Notes under the pieces: generated by a model
What the model was told of the DNA's origin: nothing
What the model saw: the letters and a program-made list of their open reading frames with translations, nothing else
Database searches by the model: none
Part shown: positions 55,921-64,000 of the stretch, piece after piece
How the letters are laid out: every line of letters starts with the position of its first letter
How positions within the stretch are numbered: the stretch's first letter is position 1
Made by a program: the position numbers and the translations under genes
Assembly: GCF_020179605.1 (NCBI RefSeq)
Contig: NZ_JAINZO010000002.1
Span: 62,001 to 126,000 of the forward strand
Direction of reading: 5' to 3'
Length of the DNA: 64,000 nucleotides
Source of the DNA: Geomonas agri
Lineage (GTDB): Bacteria; Desulfobacterota; Desulfuromonadia; Geobacterales; Geobacteraceae

Positions 55921-55999
55921 TAACGCAAAGCCGCAGAGTCGCAAAATCCTTTTTTAGCAGAAACTGCTCTTCTTTGCGGTTTGGCATCTTTGCGTTAAC
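55921..55999. repeat. Periodic-word inverted element E8 (CGCAAAG words)
   Basis: Left arm TAACGCAAAGCCGCAGAGTC and GCAAAA (55921-55946). Right arm TTTGCGGTTTGGCATCTTTG and CGTTA (55973-55997). The TAA stop of the upstream M16 gene is embedded in the right arm. Confidence 0.65.
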
Positions 56000-57299
56000 G
56001 ATTGGTCTCTGCCCAGCCCTTCTGGTACTCCCGTACCAGCTTCTCCACCGCGCGCTTGGCGGGCGCCTTCCAGGGGCCTACGGCAGCGAGGACCAGGTTC
56101 TTCGGGGCGAACAGTGCGTGGGCCATGTGCTTCAACTCCTCCGCGCGGACCGCGGCCGCCTCGGCACGATCCTCCTCGATGGTCCTCACCAGGGACATCA
56201 ACTCGCCCCAGCCGTAGCGGACCTGCATCTCGTAGGTGGAATCGGCGCTGTACTCGAGATCGTAGAAGTATCCTTCCTTGACCCGCGCCAACTCCGCCTC
56301 CCCGACCTCCTCGAACGCCAGACTCTTGACCTCGCGCAACACCTCGGCGACGGCCAGCACCAGATTCTCCGGCGCGGTGGACAGTTCGATGGCGAAGGCG
56401 CCGGTCTCCTCGTAGGCCGACAGGGACGCGTCCACGGAGTAGACGATGCCGAGCTTCTCCCGCAGCGACAGGTGCAGTCGAGAACTCCCACCGCCGGAAA
56501 GGATGCGTCGCATCAGCCGCAGCCCCATGAGGCGCTGATCCTGGCGGGCAAAACCGCGGAAGGCAATCTGCAGGTTCACCTGGCTGTCCGAGTCCTTGAC
56601 GAACACGGCGCGCGGTTCCTGCTGCACCTGGTTGGCCGGCAGGGGCGGAATGGCGCTGCCGCCGTTCCAACCGGCGAAGAACTGCTCGCACGCCGCGAAG
56701 AACTGCTCCGAGTTGTGCCGTCCCGCGGCGACGATGAGCGCGTTGCCGGGAACGTAGTGATCGGCGAGATAGCGGCGCAGGTCTTCCTCGGTGATCCCCT
56801 TTATGCTGTCGAGATACCCGATGGTGGGAGTGCCCAGCGGATGGTCGGGCCACAGGAGCTTGCTGCAGAGGTTACTGGTGTTGGTCTCCTCGCCGCGCTC
56901 GTTGATGTCCTCCAGCGCCTCCTCGGTGATGATCCGCTTCTCTATCTCCAGCCCTTCCAGGGTCGGGGTCAACAACATCGAGGAAAAGAGACGTATCCCC
57001 TCGGCGATCTGGTCCGGGTGCACCCGGGAGAAGTAGCAGGTGGTCTCCTCGTCGGTCGCCGCGTTGACGCTGCCGCCGATGGCCTCGAAGGCGATCTCAA
57101 GTTCCAGGTTGGAAGCGAATTCGCTGGAGCCGCGGAAGAGCATGTGCTCCAGGAAGTGGGAGATACCGGCCTTACCGGTGGTGTCGTTGCGGCCTCCCGC
57201 CTTTATGTAGATGGCAATCTCCGCGCTGTGCAGGTGCGGCATCTCGACGGAAACGAGGCGCAGCCCGTTGGGGAGAACCTTCTTGGTACAGCTGAGCAT
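55995..57299 (-). CDS. M16-family zinc peptidase (processing peptidase-like)
   Basis: A 434-residue insulinase/PqqL-type peptidase. It has the inverted zinc motif HxxEH in GISHFLEHMLFRG and the downstream glutamate in RIITEEALEDINERGEE. The C-terminal M16 domain (ILSGGGSSRLHLSLREKLGI) gives the RxxY-type region near KLGIVYSVDAS. No signal peptide is seen, so it is probably cytosolic. Bacterial members degrade peptides; the substrate is unknown. The ATG at 57299 follows GGAGGTTTG. Its stop lies within repeat E8. Confidence 0.9.
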   Translation of the reverse strand: MLSCTKKVLPNGLRLVSVEMPHLHSAEIAIYIKAGGRNDTTGKAGISHFLEHMLFRGSSEFASNLELEIAFEAIGGSVNAATDEETTCYFSRVHPDQIAEGIRLFSSMLLTPTLEGLEIEKRIITEEALEDINERGEETNTSNLCSKLLWPDHPLGTPTIGYLDSIKGITEEDLRRYLADHYVPGNALIVAAGRHNSEQFFAACEQFFAGWNGGSAIPPLPANQVQQEPRAVFVKDSDSQVNLQIAFRGFARQDQRLMGLRLMRRILSGGGSSRLHLSLREKLGIVYSVDASLSAYEETGAFAIELSTAPENLVLAVAEVLREVKSLAFEEVGEAELARVKEGYFYDLEYSADSTYEMQVRYGWGELMSLVRTIEEDRAEAAAVRAEELKHMAHALFAPKNLVLAAVGPWKAPAKRAVEKLVREYQKGWAETNR

Positions 57300-57313
57300 C
57301 AAACCTCCGTACT

Positions 57314-57763
57314 TCAGAGTGCCGCCCCTTTCAGGGTGAGCCAGGCGACCGCCGCGTAACGCGCCAGCTTGCCGGTCAGAACCAGGAGGGAAAAGCGGAT
57401 GAAACCGACCTGCAGCACGCCGCCGACCAGGCAAAGCGGGTCGCCGATCACCGGCAGGAAGCTGAACAGAAGCGACAACGATCCGAAGCGTTCGTAGAAG
57501 CGCTCCGCCTTCATCGTCGTCTCCTCGTCCATGCGCAGCACCCGGCGCCGCAGGAAATCGCCACCGTAGAGGCCGATCCAGTAGGTGCTAAGTGCTCCCA
57601 GGTAGTTGCCGGCGGTGGCGATCAGGACCACGGAGACGGGATTTTGCCCCCCGATCAACATCGCCACGACCAGCCACTCCGAGCCAAGCGGCAGCAGGGT
57701 GGCGGCCAGGAAACTCAGCAGAAACAGGGAGTAAAACCCGTAATTGACCAGCCACTCGTGCAT
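57314..57763 (-). CDS. YqaA-family (VTT/DedA-related) membrane protein
   Basis: The 149-residue protein has about four hydrophobic segments and the family phrases FLSFLAATLLPLGSEWLVVA, ATAGNYLGALSTYWIG and LPVIGDPLCLVGGVL. It is a small DedA/SNARE-associated (VTT) type inner-membrane protein of unresolved transport or lipid-related role. The ATG at 57763 is preferred; the longer frame adds a non-family N-terminus. The ribosome site is weak. It precedes the M16 gene by 14 bases, so they probably form one transcript. Confidence 0.82.
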   Translation of the reverse strand: MHEWLVNYGFYSLFLLSFLAATLLPLGSEWLVVAMLIGGQNPVSVVLIATAGNYLGALSTYWIGLYGGDFLRRRVLRMDEETTMKAERFYERFGSLSLLFSFLPVIGDPLCLVGGVLQVGFIRFSLLVLTGKLARYAAVAWLTLKGAAL

Positions 57764-57879
57764 TCCGGTCAAATTAGCGGAAAGGGTGCAGATTGTCAAA
57801 CAACATTGAATTAATTCGGGTCTAAGTGAGTGCGCTACAGAGGGGGTGTCAGAGCGGCACGGCAGTGGCAACTTTTTTG

Positions 57880-57908
57880 TTGACATTGGCGGCGGCGAGT
57901 GGCATTAA
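57880..57908 (+). promoter_or_regulatory. Possible promoter of the DAHP synthase leader
   Basis: TTGACA (57880-57885), 17-base spacer, CATTAA (57903-57908). The -35 is perfect, the -10 weak. It would give a leader of about 245 bases. Confidence 0.45.
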
Positions 57909-57994
57909 CGCTGTCATGATCAACACCGGCTACTTTACCTTTACTAACTTTTACTTTTGGTACGGCTTTTATTTTAGGCCGTCGCCCCGGGTAG

Positions 57995-58138
57995 AGGTGT
58001 AATTTAGGTAGCAGGTACTAAATTCCGAACCGAAGCTGGGGTGGCAGGACTCTCCTCCCCCTTATGGTTCGCGAAGCTGATTTACCAGAACATTCATACA
58101 AAGGGCCGGGGGAGCAATCCTCCGGCCTTTTCGCTTTC
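57995..58138 (+). promoter_or_regulatory. Structured leader / possible attenuator upstream of DAHP synthase
   Basis: Three successive foldable units: AATTTAG/CTAAATT (about 57999-58024); CGAACC/GGTTCG (58028-58073) enclosing GGGGTGG/CCTCCCC; and a terminator-like stem (58100-58130, AAAGG-CCGG-GGGA with TCCT-CCGGCCTTT and one bulged G) followed by TTCGCTTT. The last stem ends about 20 bases before the ribosome site. Transcription attenuation by aromatic amino acids is a reasonable guess, but no leader peptide rich in Phe, Tyr or Trp is obvious. Confidence 0.5.
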
Positions 58139-58160
58139 GGGGACCAAAAGGAGCGTGAGT

Positions 58161-59180
58161 ATGATCGTGGTAATGAAGGCAGGAGCGGCGAAGAAGGAAC
58201 GGGACGCAGTCACCAAGAGGATCAAGGAACTGGGCTACACGCCGCACATCATCCGCGGCACCACCCGCGACGTGATCGGCGCGGTCGGCGACGAGCGGGG
58301 CAAGAGCGTGCTACAGACGCTCGAGTCGATGCAGGGCGTGGAGAGCGTGGTCCCCATCCTGCAGCCGTACAAGCTGGCCTCCAAGGAAGTAAAGAAAGAG
58401 CCGAGCGTCGTGCGCATCTCGGACACCCTCGCCATCGGCGGCAAGGAACTGGTGGTCATGGCCGGCCCCTGTTCGGTGGAGAATGAAGAGCAAATCATCG
58501 AATCGGCCCACGCCGTCAAGGCAGCCGGCGCCCAGATGCTCCGGGGCGGCGCCTTCAAACCCCGAACCTCCCCCTACTCCTTCCAGGGCCTTGAGGAAGA
58601 AGGCTTGAAACTCCTCGCCAAGGCCCGCGACCTGACCGGCCTCCCCTTCGTCACCGAGGTCATCGACCCGGAATCCGTCGACCTGGTAGCCTCCTACTCC
58701 GACATGCTCCAAATCGGCGCCCGCAACGCACAGAACTTCGCCTTGTTGAAGAAGGTGGGCCAGATCAACAAGCCGATCCTGTTGAAGCGCGGCATGTCCA
58801 TGACTATCCAGGAATTCTTGATGAGCGCCGAGTACATCATGAGCGAGGGGAACCAGTCCGTGATCCTGTGCGAGCGCGGCATCAGGACCTTCGAGACCGC
58901 CACCAGGAACACCCTCGACCTCTCCGCCATTCCGGTCCTCAAGAACAAGACCCATCTCCCCGTGGTGATCGACCCGTCCCACGGCACCGGCAACTACCAC
59001 TACATCGCGCCGATGTCCTACGCTGCGGTTGCCGCCGGCGCCGACGGTCTCATCATCGAGGTGCATCCCGATCCGGAGAAAGCATCGTCGGATGGCCCGC
59101 AGTCGCTGAAGCCGAAGAAGTTCCAGGCACTGATGGACCGCCTGAAGCTGTTCGCGGAAGCGGCAGAGAAGACGCTTTAA
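58161..59180 (+). CDS. aroF: 3-deoxy-7-phosphoheptulonate (DAHP) synthase, type I-beta
   Basis: The 339-residue enzyme joins PEP and erythrose-4-P at the entry to aromatic amino acid synthesis. An N-terminal ferredoxin-like regulatory domain (about 1-70, [17 protein letters not shown]) is followed by the TIM barrel with [54 protein letters not shown] and [11 protein letters not shown]. This Thermotoga/Bacillus-like form is usually feedback-controlled through the N-terminal domain. The frame is open from 58041 through the leader, but the ATG at 58161 follows AAAAGGAGCGTGAGT. Confidence 0.95.
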   Translation: MIVVMKAGAAKKERDAVTKRIKELGYTPHIIRGTTRDVIGAVGDERGKSVLQTLESMQGVESVVPILQPYKLASKEVKKEPSVVRISDTLAIGGKELVVMAGPCSVENEEQIIESAHAVKAAGAQMLRGGAFKPRTSPYSFQGLEEEGLKLLAKARDLTGLPFVTEVIDPESVDLVASYSDMLQIGARNAQNFALLKKVGQINKPILLKRGMSMTIQEFLMSAEYIMSEGNQSVILCERGIRTFETATRNTLDLSAIPVLKNKTHLPVVIDPSHGTGNYHYIAPMSYAAVAAGADGLIIEVHPDPEKASSDGPQSLKPKKFQALMDRLKLFAEAAEKTL

Positions 59181-59226
59181 AGGCAGGGGCCAGGGACTGG
59201 GGGCTAGGGGGATGGGGGACTTAATT

Positions 59227-59322
59227 TCCCCTCCCCCGGAGGGGGAGGGCCAGGGAGGGGGCGCGTAGCGACTCATCCAGGCAATCCCCCCTCCCAACCT
59301 CCCCCCTCCGGGGGAAGGAGCG
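59227..59322. repeat. CCCTCCCCCGGAGGG-type paired palindromic repeat
   Basis: CCCCTCCCCCGGAGGGGGAG, then GGCCAGGGAGGGGGCGC and, inverted, CCTCCCCCCTCCGGGGG; the same unit as in the cobalamin cluster spacers (best match: 49361-49456). Confidence 0.7.
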
Positions 59323-59414
59323 TCGGTGAGGCTCCTCCGGCTTATGAGAGCTACTGGCGACACATGCATTTTAAGGTATGCTCTCCGGGTACTTACCACT
59401 GGAGGAGGTGCCCC

Positions 59415-59915
59415 ATGTCTATCCTGCGACCGTTGCTGATCCTGATGTTCGTCCTTGCCATCGCCGCCCCCTCCGAGGGTGCCCGGCGCGGCGCGCCCGC
59501 ACGCGACACCTCCCCCGCCAGCGAACAGGAGGTGCTCAAGGATTTCGAAACCATCCTTGACCTCTGGCGCGACGGCAGGTTCGACGACCTCTACCAGCAC
59601 ACCAACGGCGGCAAGGACGGCCGGGAGAAGTTCGCCAACCGGCTCGCCTCCGCGCCACGCAAACCCGCCTGCTGCTGGGAGAAGATCCAGGACGCCAGGG
59701 TCTCGCTGAAAAGTGGCAAGAGCGCGGTAGTGCAGGCACGGCTTGGCTTCGAGGCCAGTACGCCCGGCACCGAATTCGTCACCAAGACGATCCATTTGAA
59801 GAAAGAGGGGCCGACGTGGACGGTCTCGCAGTCGGACCTTTACTCGCTCGCCGATCTCTCCACCCATAAACGCAGGTATAAGTACCTCCCCATCCAGCCC
59901 CAGAAGCAACATTAA
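59415..59915 (+). CDS. Exported protein of unknown function
   Basis: A 166-residue protein with a signal peptide (MSILRPLLILMFVLAIAAPS, cleavage near residue 24). The mature part has VLKDFETILDLWRDGRFDDL and a beta-rich end (AVVQARLGFEASTPGTEFV). This resembles small NTF2-like/DUF4864-type exported proteins, but I cannot assign a family. The ATG at 59415 follows GGAGGAGGTG. It precedes the U32 peptidase gene by 43 bases. Confidence 0.75.
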   Translation: MSILRPLLILMFVLAIAAPSEGARRGAPARDTSPASEQEVLKDFETILDLWRDGRFDDLYQHTNGGKDGREKFANRLASAPRKPACCWEKIQDARVSLKSGKSAVVQARLGFEASTPGTEFVTKTIHLKKEGPTWTVSQSDLYSLADLSTHKRRYKYLPIQPQKQH

Positions 59916-59958
59916 GAGTCCGCTTGACCCATGCCAACCCTTCCGGTACTCTAGGCGG

Positions 59959-62337
59959 ATGTCATTAAAACTAAACAGTACTGTTACCAATAAACCCGAA
60001 TTGTTGTCGCCTGCCGGCTCGCTGGAGGCCTTTTTTGCCGCCATGGAGAAAGGCGCCGACGCTGTCTACGCCGGGTTGCGCGACTTCTCGGCCCGCGCCA
60101 AGGCCAAGAACTTCACCCTTTCCCAGATGGAGCGCATGACCGCCTACGCCCATGCCCACGGTAGGAAGGTCTACGTTACCCTCAACACCCTCGTCAAAGA
60201 AAACGAACTGCCGCTGCTGATCGACAACCTGTCCGCTCTCGAGGCGATGCGGGTGGACGGCGTGATCCTGCAGGACATGGCCGTTGCGCGCCTGGCTCGG
60301 GAGTTCTTCCCGGGGATCCCGCTGCACGCTTCTACGCAGATGACCATCCATAACTCGCTGGGCGTGCGCCAACTGGAGGAACTTGGTTTCGAGCGCGTGG
60401 TGCTGGCGCGCGAACTGCACATCGACGAGATCAAGACCATCGTTGCTGCGAGCCGCGCCGAGATCGAATGTTTCATCCACGGGGCCCTCTGCTTCTCCAT
60501 CTCAGGCCAATGCTTCTTTTCCTCCTTCCTGGGCGGACACAGCGGCAACCGCGGGCGCTGCGCACAGCCCTGCCGGCGCCAGTACAAGCACAAGGGAAAG
60601 GAAGGGTACTACCTCTCCACCAACGACTTCTCCAGCATCGAGATGATCCCGCAGCTGATCGAAGCGGGGGTCCATTCCCTCAAGATCGAGGGGAGGATGA
60701 AGTCCGCGGAGTACGTGGCGAGCGTCATCGGCGCCTACCGCATGGTGCTGGACGCGGCACCGGGGCAGCACGCGGCGAAGGTGGCCGAGGCCAAGGAACT
60801 GCTGAAGCTCTCCTTCGGGCGCGTGCCGACCAAGGGCTTCCTCGCCTCGCACAACCCGACCGACATCTCCACCCCCTCCATCAAGGGAGCCACCGGCCGC
60901 TACCTGGGCGATATCAGGGAGATCCGCGGCAACCGGATCAGCTTCGACACCAAGGACACCCTGCACGTCGGCGACCGTATCCGCGTCCAGCCCAAGAGCG
61001 ACATGGCCGGCCGTGCCTTCACCATCAAGGAACTGTACCTGGGTGGCAAGAAGGTGATGATCGCGAAGGAGAACACCCTGGTCTCGACGCCGTCTCCCTT
61101 CCCGTTCAAGCTGGGCGACTCGGTGTTCAAGGTCTCTTCCGAAACCGCTTTCACCATGAGCGAGAACGCCTGCCTCAGGCGGCTGGAAGGGGTGAAGGGC
61201 GGCAGTATCCCCTGCCGGCTCACCCTCTCCTACCAGGACCAAAAGCTGAAGATCGACGCCAAGGTGCTCGGCAACCAGCTCAGCACCGAGTTCGAACTGG
61301 GTGAACTGGAGCCGTCCCGCACCAGCGACATGGAAGGGGTGCTGCGCGCGCAGTTCTCCAAGAGCGGCGACACCGAGTTCACTCTGGCGTCGCTGTCGGC
61401 GCCGGATTTCCCCGCGCTGATGATCCCCCCGCCTGCCCTCAAGGACATCCGGCGCCGCTTCTACGCCTGGCTCTCCGAGCAGTCGCTGGGTGCGCTTAAG
61501 GACCGGAGCGCGCAAAATCGGGAAAGAGCCTTGGCCAGCCTGGTCGGCAAGCGCCCGGGTCCGGCTCGCGGCAAGGAAGAACTGGCCGTAAAACTCGAAC
61601 ACGTCAAGGACTGGCACGAACTGCACCGCGACATGGTCGACACGGTGGTGCTGCCGGTCTCCAAGGCGAACCTGCACCAGTTCGCACCTTTCGCGCGCAA
61701 GCTGAAGGGAAGCGAGCACAAGGTGATCTGGCAGCTCCCCTTCATCATCTTCGAGGCAGACCTCCCCTTCTACCAGGACGCGGTCCAGGGGATCCTGCGC
61801 GCCGGCTTCAAGCGCTTCGAGCTCACCAACCTGTCCCATTTCCAGTTCTTCAAGGGCACCGACGCGGAACTCAACACCGATTACCGACTCTTCTCGCTGA
61901 ACAGCCAGGCGCTCCTATCCTGGCAGGAACTGGGCGTGTCGCGCGCCACCCTCTACATCGAGGACGATCGCGCCAACCTGGCCCAGCTTCTCGCCAGCGA
62001 TGTGAAGATCGACCGCGGCGTGCTGCTCTTCGCGCCGGTCCCGGTGATCACCTCGAAGATCGCCATCAAGGACATCAAGGGGGACGCGCCGCTCGCGTCC
62101 GACCGCGGCGACCTCTACTCGGTGAAGGTGAAGGACCACCTAAGCGTGGTGACCGCACAGACACCGTTCTCTCTGACCCAATACCGAAACGACCTGCGCG
62201 GGCTCGGCTGCAGCAGGTTCCTGCTTGACCTCTCCGCCCTGCAGCAGCAGGAGCGCGAGCGGGTGCTGGAGGCGTACCGCAAGGGTATCGCCGTACCGGG
62301 GGCGTCCGAATTCAACTTCAGCACTGGGCTGGTCTAA
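59959..62337 (+). CDS. U32-family peptidase with DUF3656 (RlhA-like)
   Basis: A 792-residue protein. The N-terminal U32 region has PELLSPAGSLEAFFAAMEKG, ADAVYAGLRDFSARAKA and the Cys-rich family signature ECFIHGALCFSISGQC, then GNRGRCAQPCRRQY. The later part is DUF3656-like. In E. coli the related RlhA is needed for hydroxylation of 23S rRNA C2501, with prephenate as a linked metabolite, so an RNA-modification role is plausible; proteolysis is unproven for the family. It is longer than E. coli RlhA (about 650). The four Cys may bind an Fe-S cluster. Confidence 0.87.
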   Translation: MSLKLNSTVTNKPELLSPAGSLEAFFAAMEKGADAVYAGLRDFSARAKAKNFTLSQMERMTAYAHAHGRKVYVTLNTLVKENELPLLIDNLSALEAMRVDGVILQDMAVARLAREFFPGIPLHASTQMTIHNSLGVRQLEELGFERVVLARELHIDEIKTIVAASRAEIECFIHGALCFSISGQCFFSSFLGGHSGNRGRCAQPCRRQYKHKGKEGYYLSTNDFSSIEMIPQLIEAGVHSLKIEGRMKSAEYVASVIGAYRMVLDAAPGQHAAKVAEAKELLKLSFGRVPTKGFLASHNPTDISTPSIKGATGRYLGDIREIRGNRISFDTKDTLHVGDRIRVQPKSDMAGRAFTIKELYLGGKKVMIAKENTLVSTPSPFPFKLGDSVFKVSSETAFTMSENACLRRLEGVKGGSIPCRLTLSYQDQKLKIDAKVLGNQLSTEFELGELEPSRTSDMEGVLRAQFSKSGDTEFTLASLSAPDFPALMIPPPALKDIRRRFYAWLSEQSLGALKDRSAQNRERALASLVGKRPGPARGKEELAVKLEHVKDWHELHRDMVDTVVLPVSKANLHQFAPFARKLKGSEHKVIWQLPFIIFEADLPFYQDAVQGILRAGFKRFELTNLSHFQFFKGTDAELNTDYRLFSLNSQALLSWQELGVSRATLYIEDDRANLAQLLASDVKIDRGVLLFAPVPVITSKIAIKDIKGDAPLASDRGDLYSVKVKDHLSVVTAQTPFSLTQYRNDLRGLGCSRFLLDLSALQQQERERVLEAYRKGIAVPGASEFNFSTGLV

Positions 62338-62340
62338 GAA

Positions 62341-62898
62341 ATGGGGATCATCGACAAGATCAAGGGGAGGATCCAAGATCGGCTCAACGATCCCGCTTTC
62401 ATGGGGCTGGTGCAGGAGCAGAGCCTCAAGGACCTCCTGCTGCGTCGGGAATTCCGCATCACCCAGGAGTACCTGCAGCGCGAGTTCCTGGACAAGGCCG
62501 TGGACGACGAACTGGTGGAATTCAAACTCGCTATCGAAAACGGCTACTGCGAGCTTTCCGGTCGCCTCAAGAAGCGGTTGGTTCCTTTCGCCATTCCCTT
62601 TTCCGCCAGCTTCACCATCGAGGGGATCGAGTTTAGCGCCACGCGCAAGTGCGTATTCCTGAAGCACGGACCGGTTACGCCGCTCGACCTTGACTGGCTG
62701 ACCAGAAAGGTGGTGCAGAGAATTCCGTCGTTGAGCATGATGGGCGATCTGCTGGTGTGCGACCTGAACCAGGTGCCGCGCCTGGCCGAACTGTTTGCGC
62801 ACCGGGTGAAGGGAATCAGCATTTGGGATTACATTACATTGAAAGAACTCTGGCTGAAGCGGGGTGAACTAGGAGGAAGGGTGGGGGTGGTTTTATGA
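62341..62898 (+). CDS. Hypothetical protein (185 aa)
   Basis: It starts [20 protein letters not shown]. Soluble, mixed alpha/beta, with [26 protein letters not shown] (quoted here only in part as a landmark) and a Trp-rich C-terminus. No signal or membrane segment and no motif that I recognise. It begins three bases after the U32 stop and overlaps hslO by four bases (ATGA), so it is tightly coupled to both and should be co-expressed with them. Confidence 0.7.
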   Translation: MGIIDKIKGRIQDRLNDPAFMGLVQEQSLKDLLLRREFRITQEYLQREFLDKAVDDELVEFKLAIENGYCELSGRLKKRLVPFAIPFSASFTIEGIEFSATRKCVFLKHGPVTPLDLDWLTRKVVQRIPSLSMMGDLLVCDLNQVPRLAELFAHRVKGISIWDYITLKELWLKRGELGGRVGVVL

Positions 62899-63770
62899 CA
62901 GATTATCTGGTACGCGCGATTGCCAAGTCCGGGACGGTGAGGGCCCTCACCTGCGTTACCACCAACACGGTAAGTGAAGTTTGCCGCCGCCACGGCACAT
63001 TGCCGACGGCTACGGCTGCCCTCGGGCGCTCCCTTACTGCCGGGGCGCTCATGGGGGCAATGCTGAAGACCGGCCAGCGTGTTGCCATGCGCTTTGAGGG
63101 AAACGGCCCGCTGAAGAAGATCGTCATCGAAGCCGACAGCGACGGCAGCGTGCGCGGCTACGTCGGCGACACCCAGGTGCACATGCTTCGTCCCGACGGG
63201 GCCCTTGATGTTCCTAACGCACTGGGCCGGGCGGGCTTTCTCACTGTCGCAAAGGACCTCGGGCTCAAGGAACCGTACCGCGGCACCGTGCAGCTTTACA
63301 CCAGCGGCATCGCCGAAGATCTCGCCCTGTACCTGGTGGAGTCAGAGCAGATCCCGTCCGCCGTCGGCATCGCCGAGTTCATCGAGCAGGATGGCGCGGT
63401 CAGCGCGTGCGGCGGCTTCCTGATCCAGGCCATCCCGCCGATAGATCCCCTGGTGGTCGAAGAGTTGATGGACCATATCGAGAAACTCCCCCCCCTGAGC
63501 GAACTGCTGCACAGCAGCAAGACCCCCGAGGAGATCATGGAGATGCTCCTGTCCGGCATGGAGTACGACGTGCTAGAGAAACGCGCCATCGGCTTCGCCT
63601 GCAGTTGCAGCAGAGAGCGGATCGAGCGGGTGCTGATATCGATGGGGAAGAAGGAGCTGACCTCCATGGTCCAGGAGCAGCACGGCGCCGAGGTCACCTG
63701 CGAGTTCTGCGGCGAACACTACCGCTTCAGCGAAGCCGACCTGGAGCGACTGGCCGCCGAAGTGCAATAA
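62895..63770 (+). CDS. hslO: Redox-regulated chaperone Hsp33
   Basis: The 291-residue cytosolic holdase becomes active on oxidation of its zinc site. The N-terminal fold has [20 protein letters not shown] and [20 protein letters not shown]. The four zinc cysteines are in [14 protein letters not shown] (CxC) and [14 protein letters not shown] (CxxC). The length is normal. Its ATG overlaps the upstream orphan (ATGA). It adds a stress function to the U32-orphan-hslO unit. Confidence 0.95.
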   Translation: MTDYLVRAIAKSGTVRALTCVTTNTVSEVCRRHGTLPTATAALGRSLTAGALMGAMLKTGQRVAMRFEGNGPLKKIVIEADSDGSVRGYVGDTQVHMLRPDGALDVPNALGRAGFLTVAKDLGLKEPYRGTVQLYTSGIAEDLALYLVESEQIPSAVGIAEFIEQDGAVSACGGFLIQAIPPIDPLVVEELMDHIEKLPPLSELLHSSKTPEEIMEMLLSGMEYDVLEKRAIGFACSCSRERIERVLISMGKKELTSMVQEQHGAEVTCEFCGEHYRFSEADLERLAAEVQ

Positions 63771-63785
63771 AGCAAAAGACCATCA

Positions 63786-63856
63786 ACAGGGATAAGGGGG
63801 ATAAAAGGGATAACACCAAGAAAGGTTTTATCCCTTCATTCCCTTCGTCCCTGTTT
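63786..63856. repeat. Periodic-word inverted element E9 (AGGGATAA words)
   Basis: Left arm CAGGGATAAGGGGGATAAAA then GGGATAA (63787-63813). Right arm TTTTATCCCTTCATTCCCTT then CGTCCCTG (63825-63853). It follows the hslO stop and is next to a CTTTGCG half repeat. Confidence 0.6.
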
Positions 63857-63869
63857 GTTTTTCGAATTT

Positions 63870-63901
63870 TCTTTGCGACTTTGCGCCTTCGCGTGAGGCC
63901 G
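63870..63901. repeat. Half copy of the CGCAAAGG periodic repeat, inverted
   Basis: CTTTGCGACTTTGCGCCTTC then GCGTGAGG, the reverse complement of the E4/E6 left arm. Confidence 0.55.
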
Positions 63902-63953
63902 TCTTGCGTTATACTTTGCGGTGTCGCTTTCACATTAAACCGGGAGGTGCCCG

Positions 63954-64000
63954 ATGAGAATCCACGACATCAGCGTGTCGCTTTCACCCGATCTCCCCTC
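63954..64000 (+). CDS. Start of a cyclase-family (kynurenine formamidase-like) gene; runs off the right edge
   Basis: The ATG at 63954 follows GGGAGGTGCCCG and gives MRIHDISVSLSPDLP, the N-terminus of the cyclase/KynB-like hydrolase family (usual form M-x-I-x-DIS-x-x-L/I-x-P). Only 15 complete codons are visible, so the assignment is provisional. Confidence 0.5.
   Translation, partial: MRIHDISVSLSPDLP

Noticed and set aside
58028-58073. T-box leader before aroF
   Set aside because: GGGTGGCAGGAC resembles part of the T-box sequence, but the following ACCGCG and the specifier stem are not seen. Kept only as an unspecified structured leader.
59364-59414. Upstream start for the exported protein, adding 17 residues
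   Set aside because: The ATG at 59415 has a strong GGAGGAGG site and gives a proper signal peptide; the extension would mask it.
58311-60044. 577-codon minus-strand frame across aroF and the exported protein
   Set aside because: It crosses two real genes and a palindromic repeat, and its translation has no domain features.

Overview
This is GC-rich, densely coded bacterial DNA that reads as the chromosome of a Geobacter-type Desulfuromonadia (Geobacter, Geomonas or Citrifermentans-like). That placement is inferred from gene content: a periplasmic six-heme c-type cytochrome, the anaerobic (Cbi) cobalamin pathway, a selenoprotein SelD, a fused ThiE-ThiD, a quinolinate synthase, and diguanylate cyclase and PilZ signalling proteins. 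I see no prophage, integrase, insertion sequence or CRISPR array. It is mostly core chromosome, with novelty concentrated in the intergenic regions.

Layout. 1-5.8 kb (minus strand): purD (partial), purH, a RACo-like ASKHA protein, selD (interrupted by an in-frame UGA read as selenocysteine) and alr. 5.9-9.1 kb (plus): promoter, TPP riboswitch, terminator, thiED and thiC. 9.4-12.5 kb: tRNA-Thr(CGU), the six-heme cytochrome and a DUF3332-type lipoprotein. Each of these two genes is preceded on its own strand by a copy of an unidentified structured, terminator-ended RNA-like element. 12.7-16.8 kb: M23 peptidase, phosphoglycerate mutase and PBP1A. 16.9-22.5 kb: the CIRCE-controlled heat-shock operon hrcA-grpE-dnaK-dnaJ plus a terminal single-HKD phospholipase D-like gene; then hemW. 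23.8-29.6 kb: a nitrilase-family amidase and the Tol-Pal envelope system tolQRAB-pal-ybgF. 29.6-39.5 kb: two orphan small proteins, tatA, nadA, a gamma-carbonic anhydrase, an HhH-GPD glycosylase, a membrane-anchored TraB/TIKI-like protein, a NUDIX hydrolase, rpe, rsmB, a thioredoxin-like protein and cardiolipin synthase. 39.4-43.8 kb: a membrane diguanylate cyclase and the zur-znuA-znuC-znuB zinc uptake operon. 43.9-44.7 kb: a PilZ protein. 44.8-55.9 kb: an anaerobic cobalamin operon in the order cbiX, cbiC, cbiD, cbiET, cbiL, cbiF, cbiG, a cbiH-cbiP fusion, cbiB and cobD. 56-64 kb: an M16 peptidase, a YqaA-type membrane protein, DAHP synthase with a structured leader, an exported protein, a U32 peptidase, an orphan, hslO, and the first codons of a cyclase-family gene.

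Most neighbouring genes are tightly coupled (ATGA, GTGA, TGATG, TAGTG or CTGA overlaps). Several start sites are TTG or GTG chosen by the Shine-Dalgarno sequence, and one looks like CTG. The spacers carry several repeat families: inverted elements whose arms are built from short periodic purine-rich words, GGGGCGAAT palindromes, and CCCTCCCCCGGAGGG-type palindromes that crowd the cobalamin cluster.

The most interesting items are the paired RNA-like elements at 11.3-11.5 and 12.3-12.5 kb, the selenocysteine SelD coupled to a ferredoxin-less RACo-like protein, the periodic-word inverted elements, the CbiH-CbiP fusion and the DAHP synthase leader. All assignments come from reading the sequence; no database search was run.
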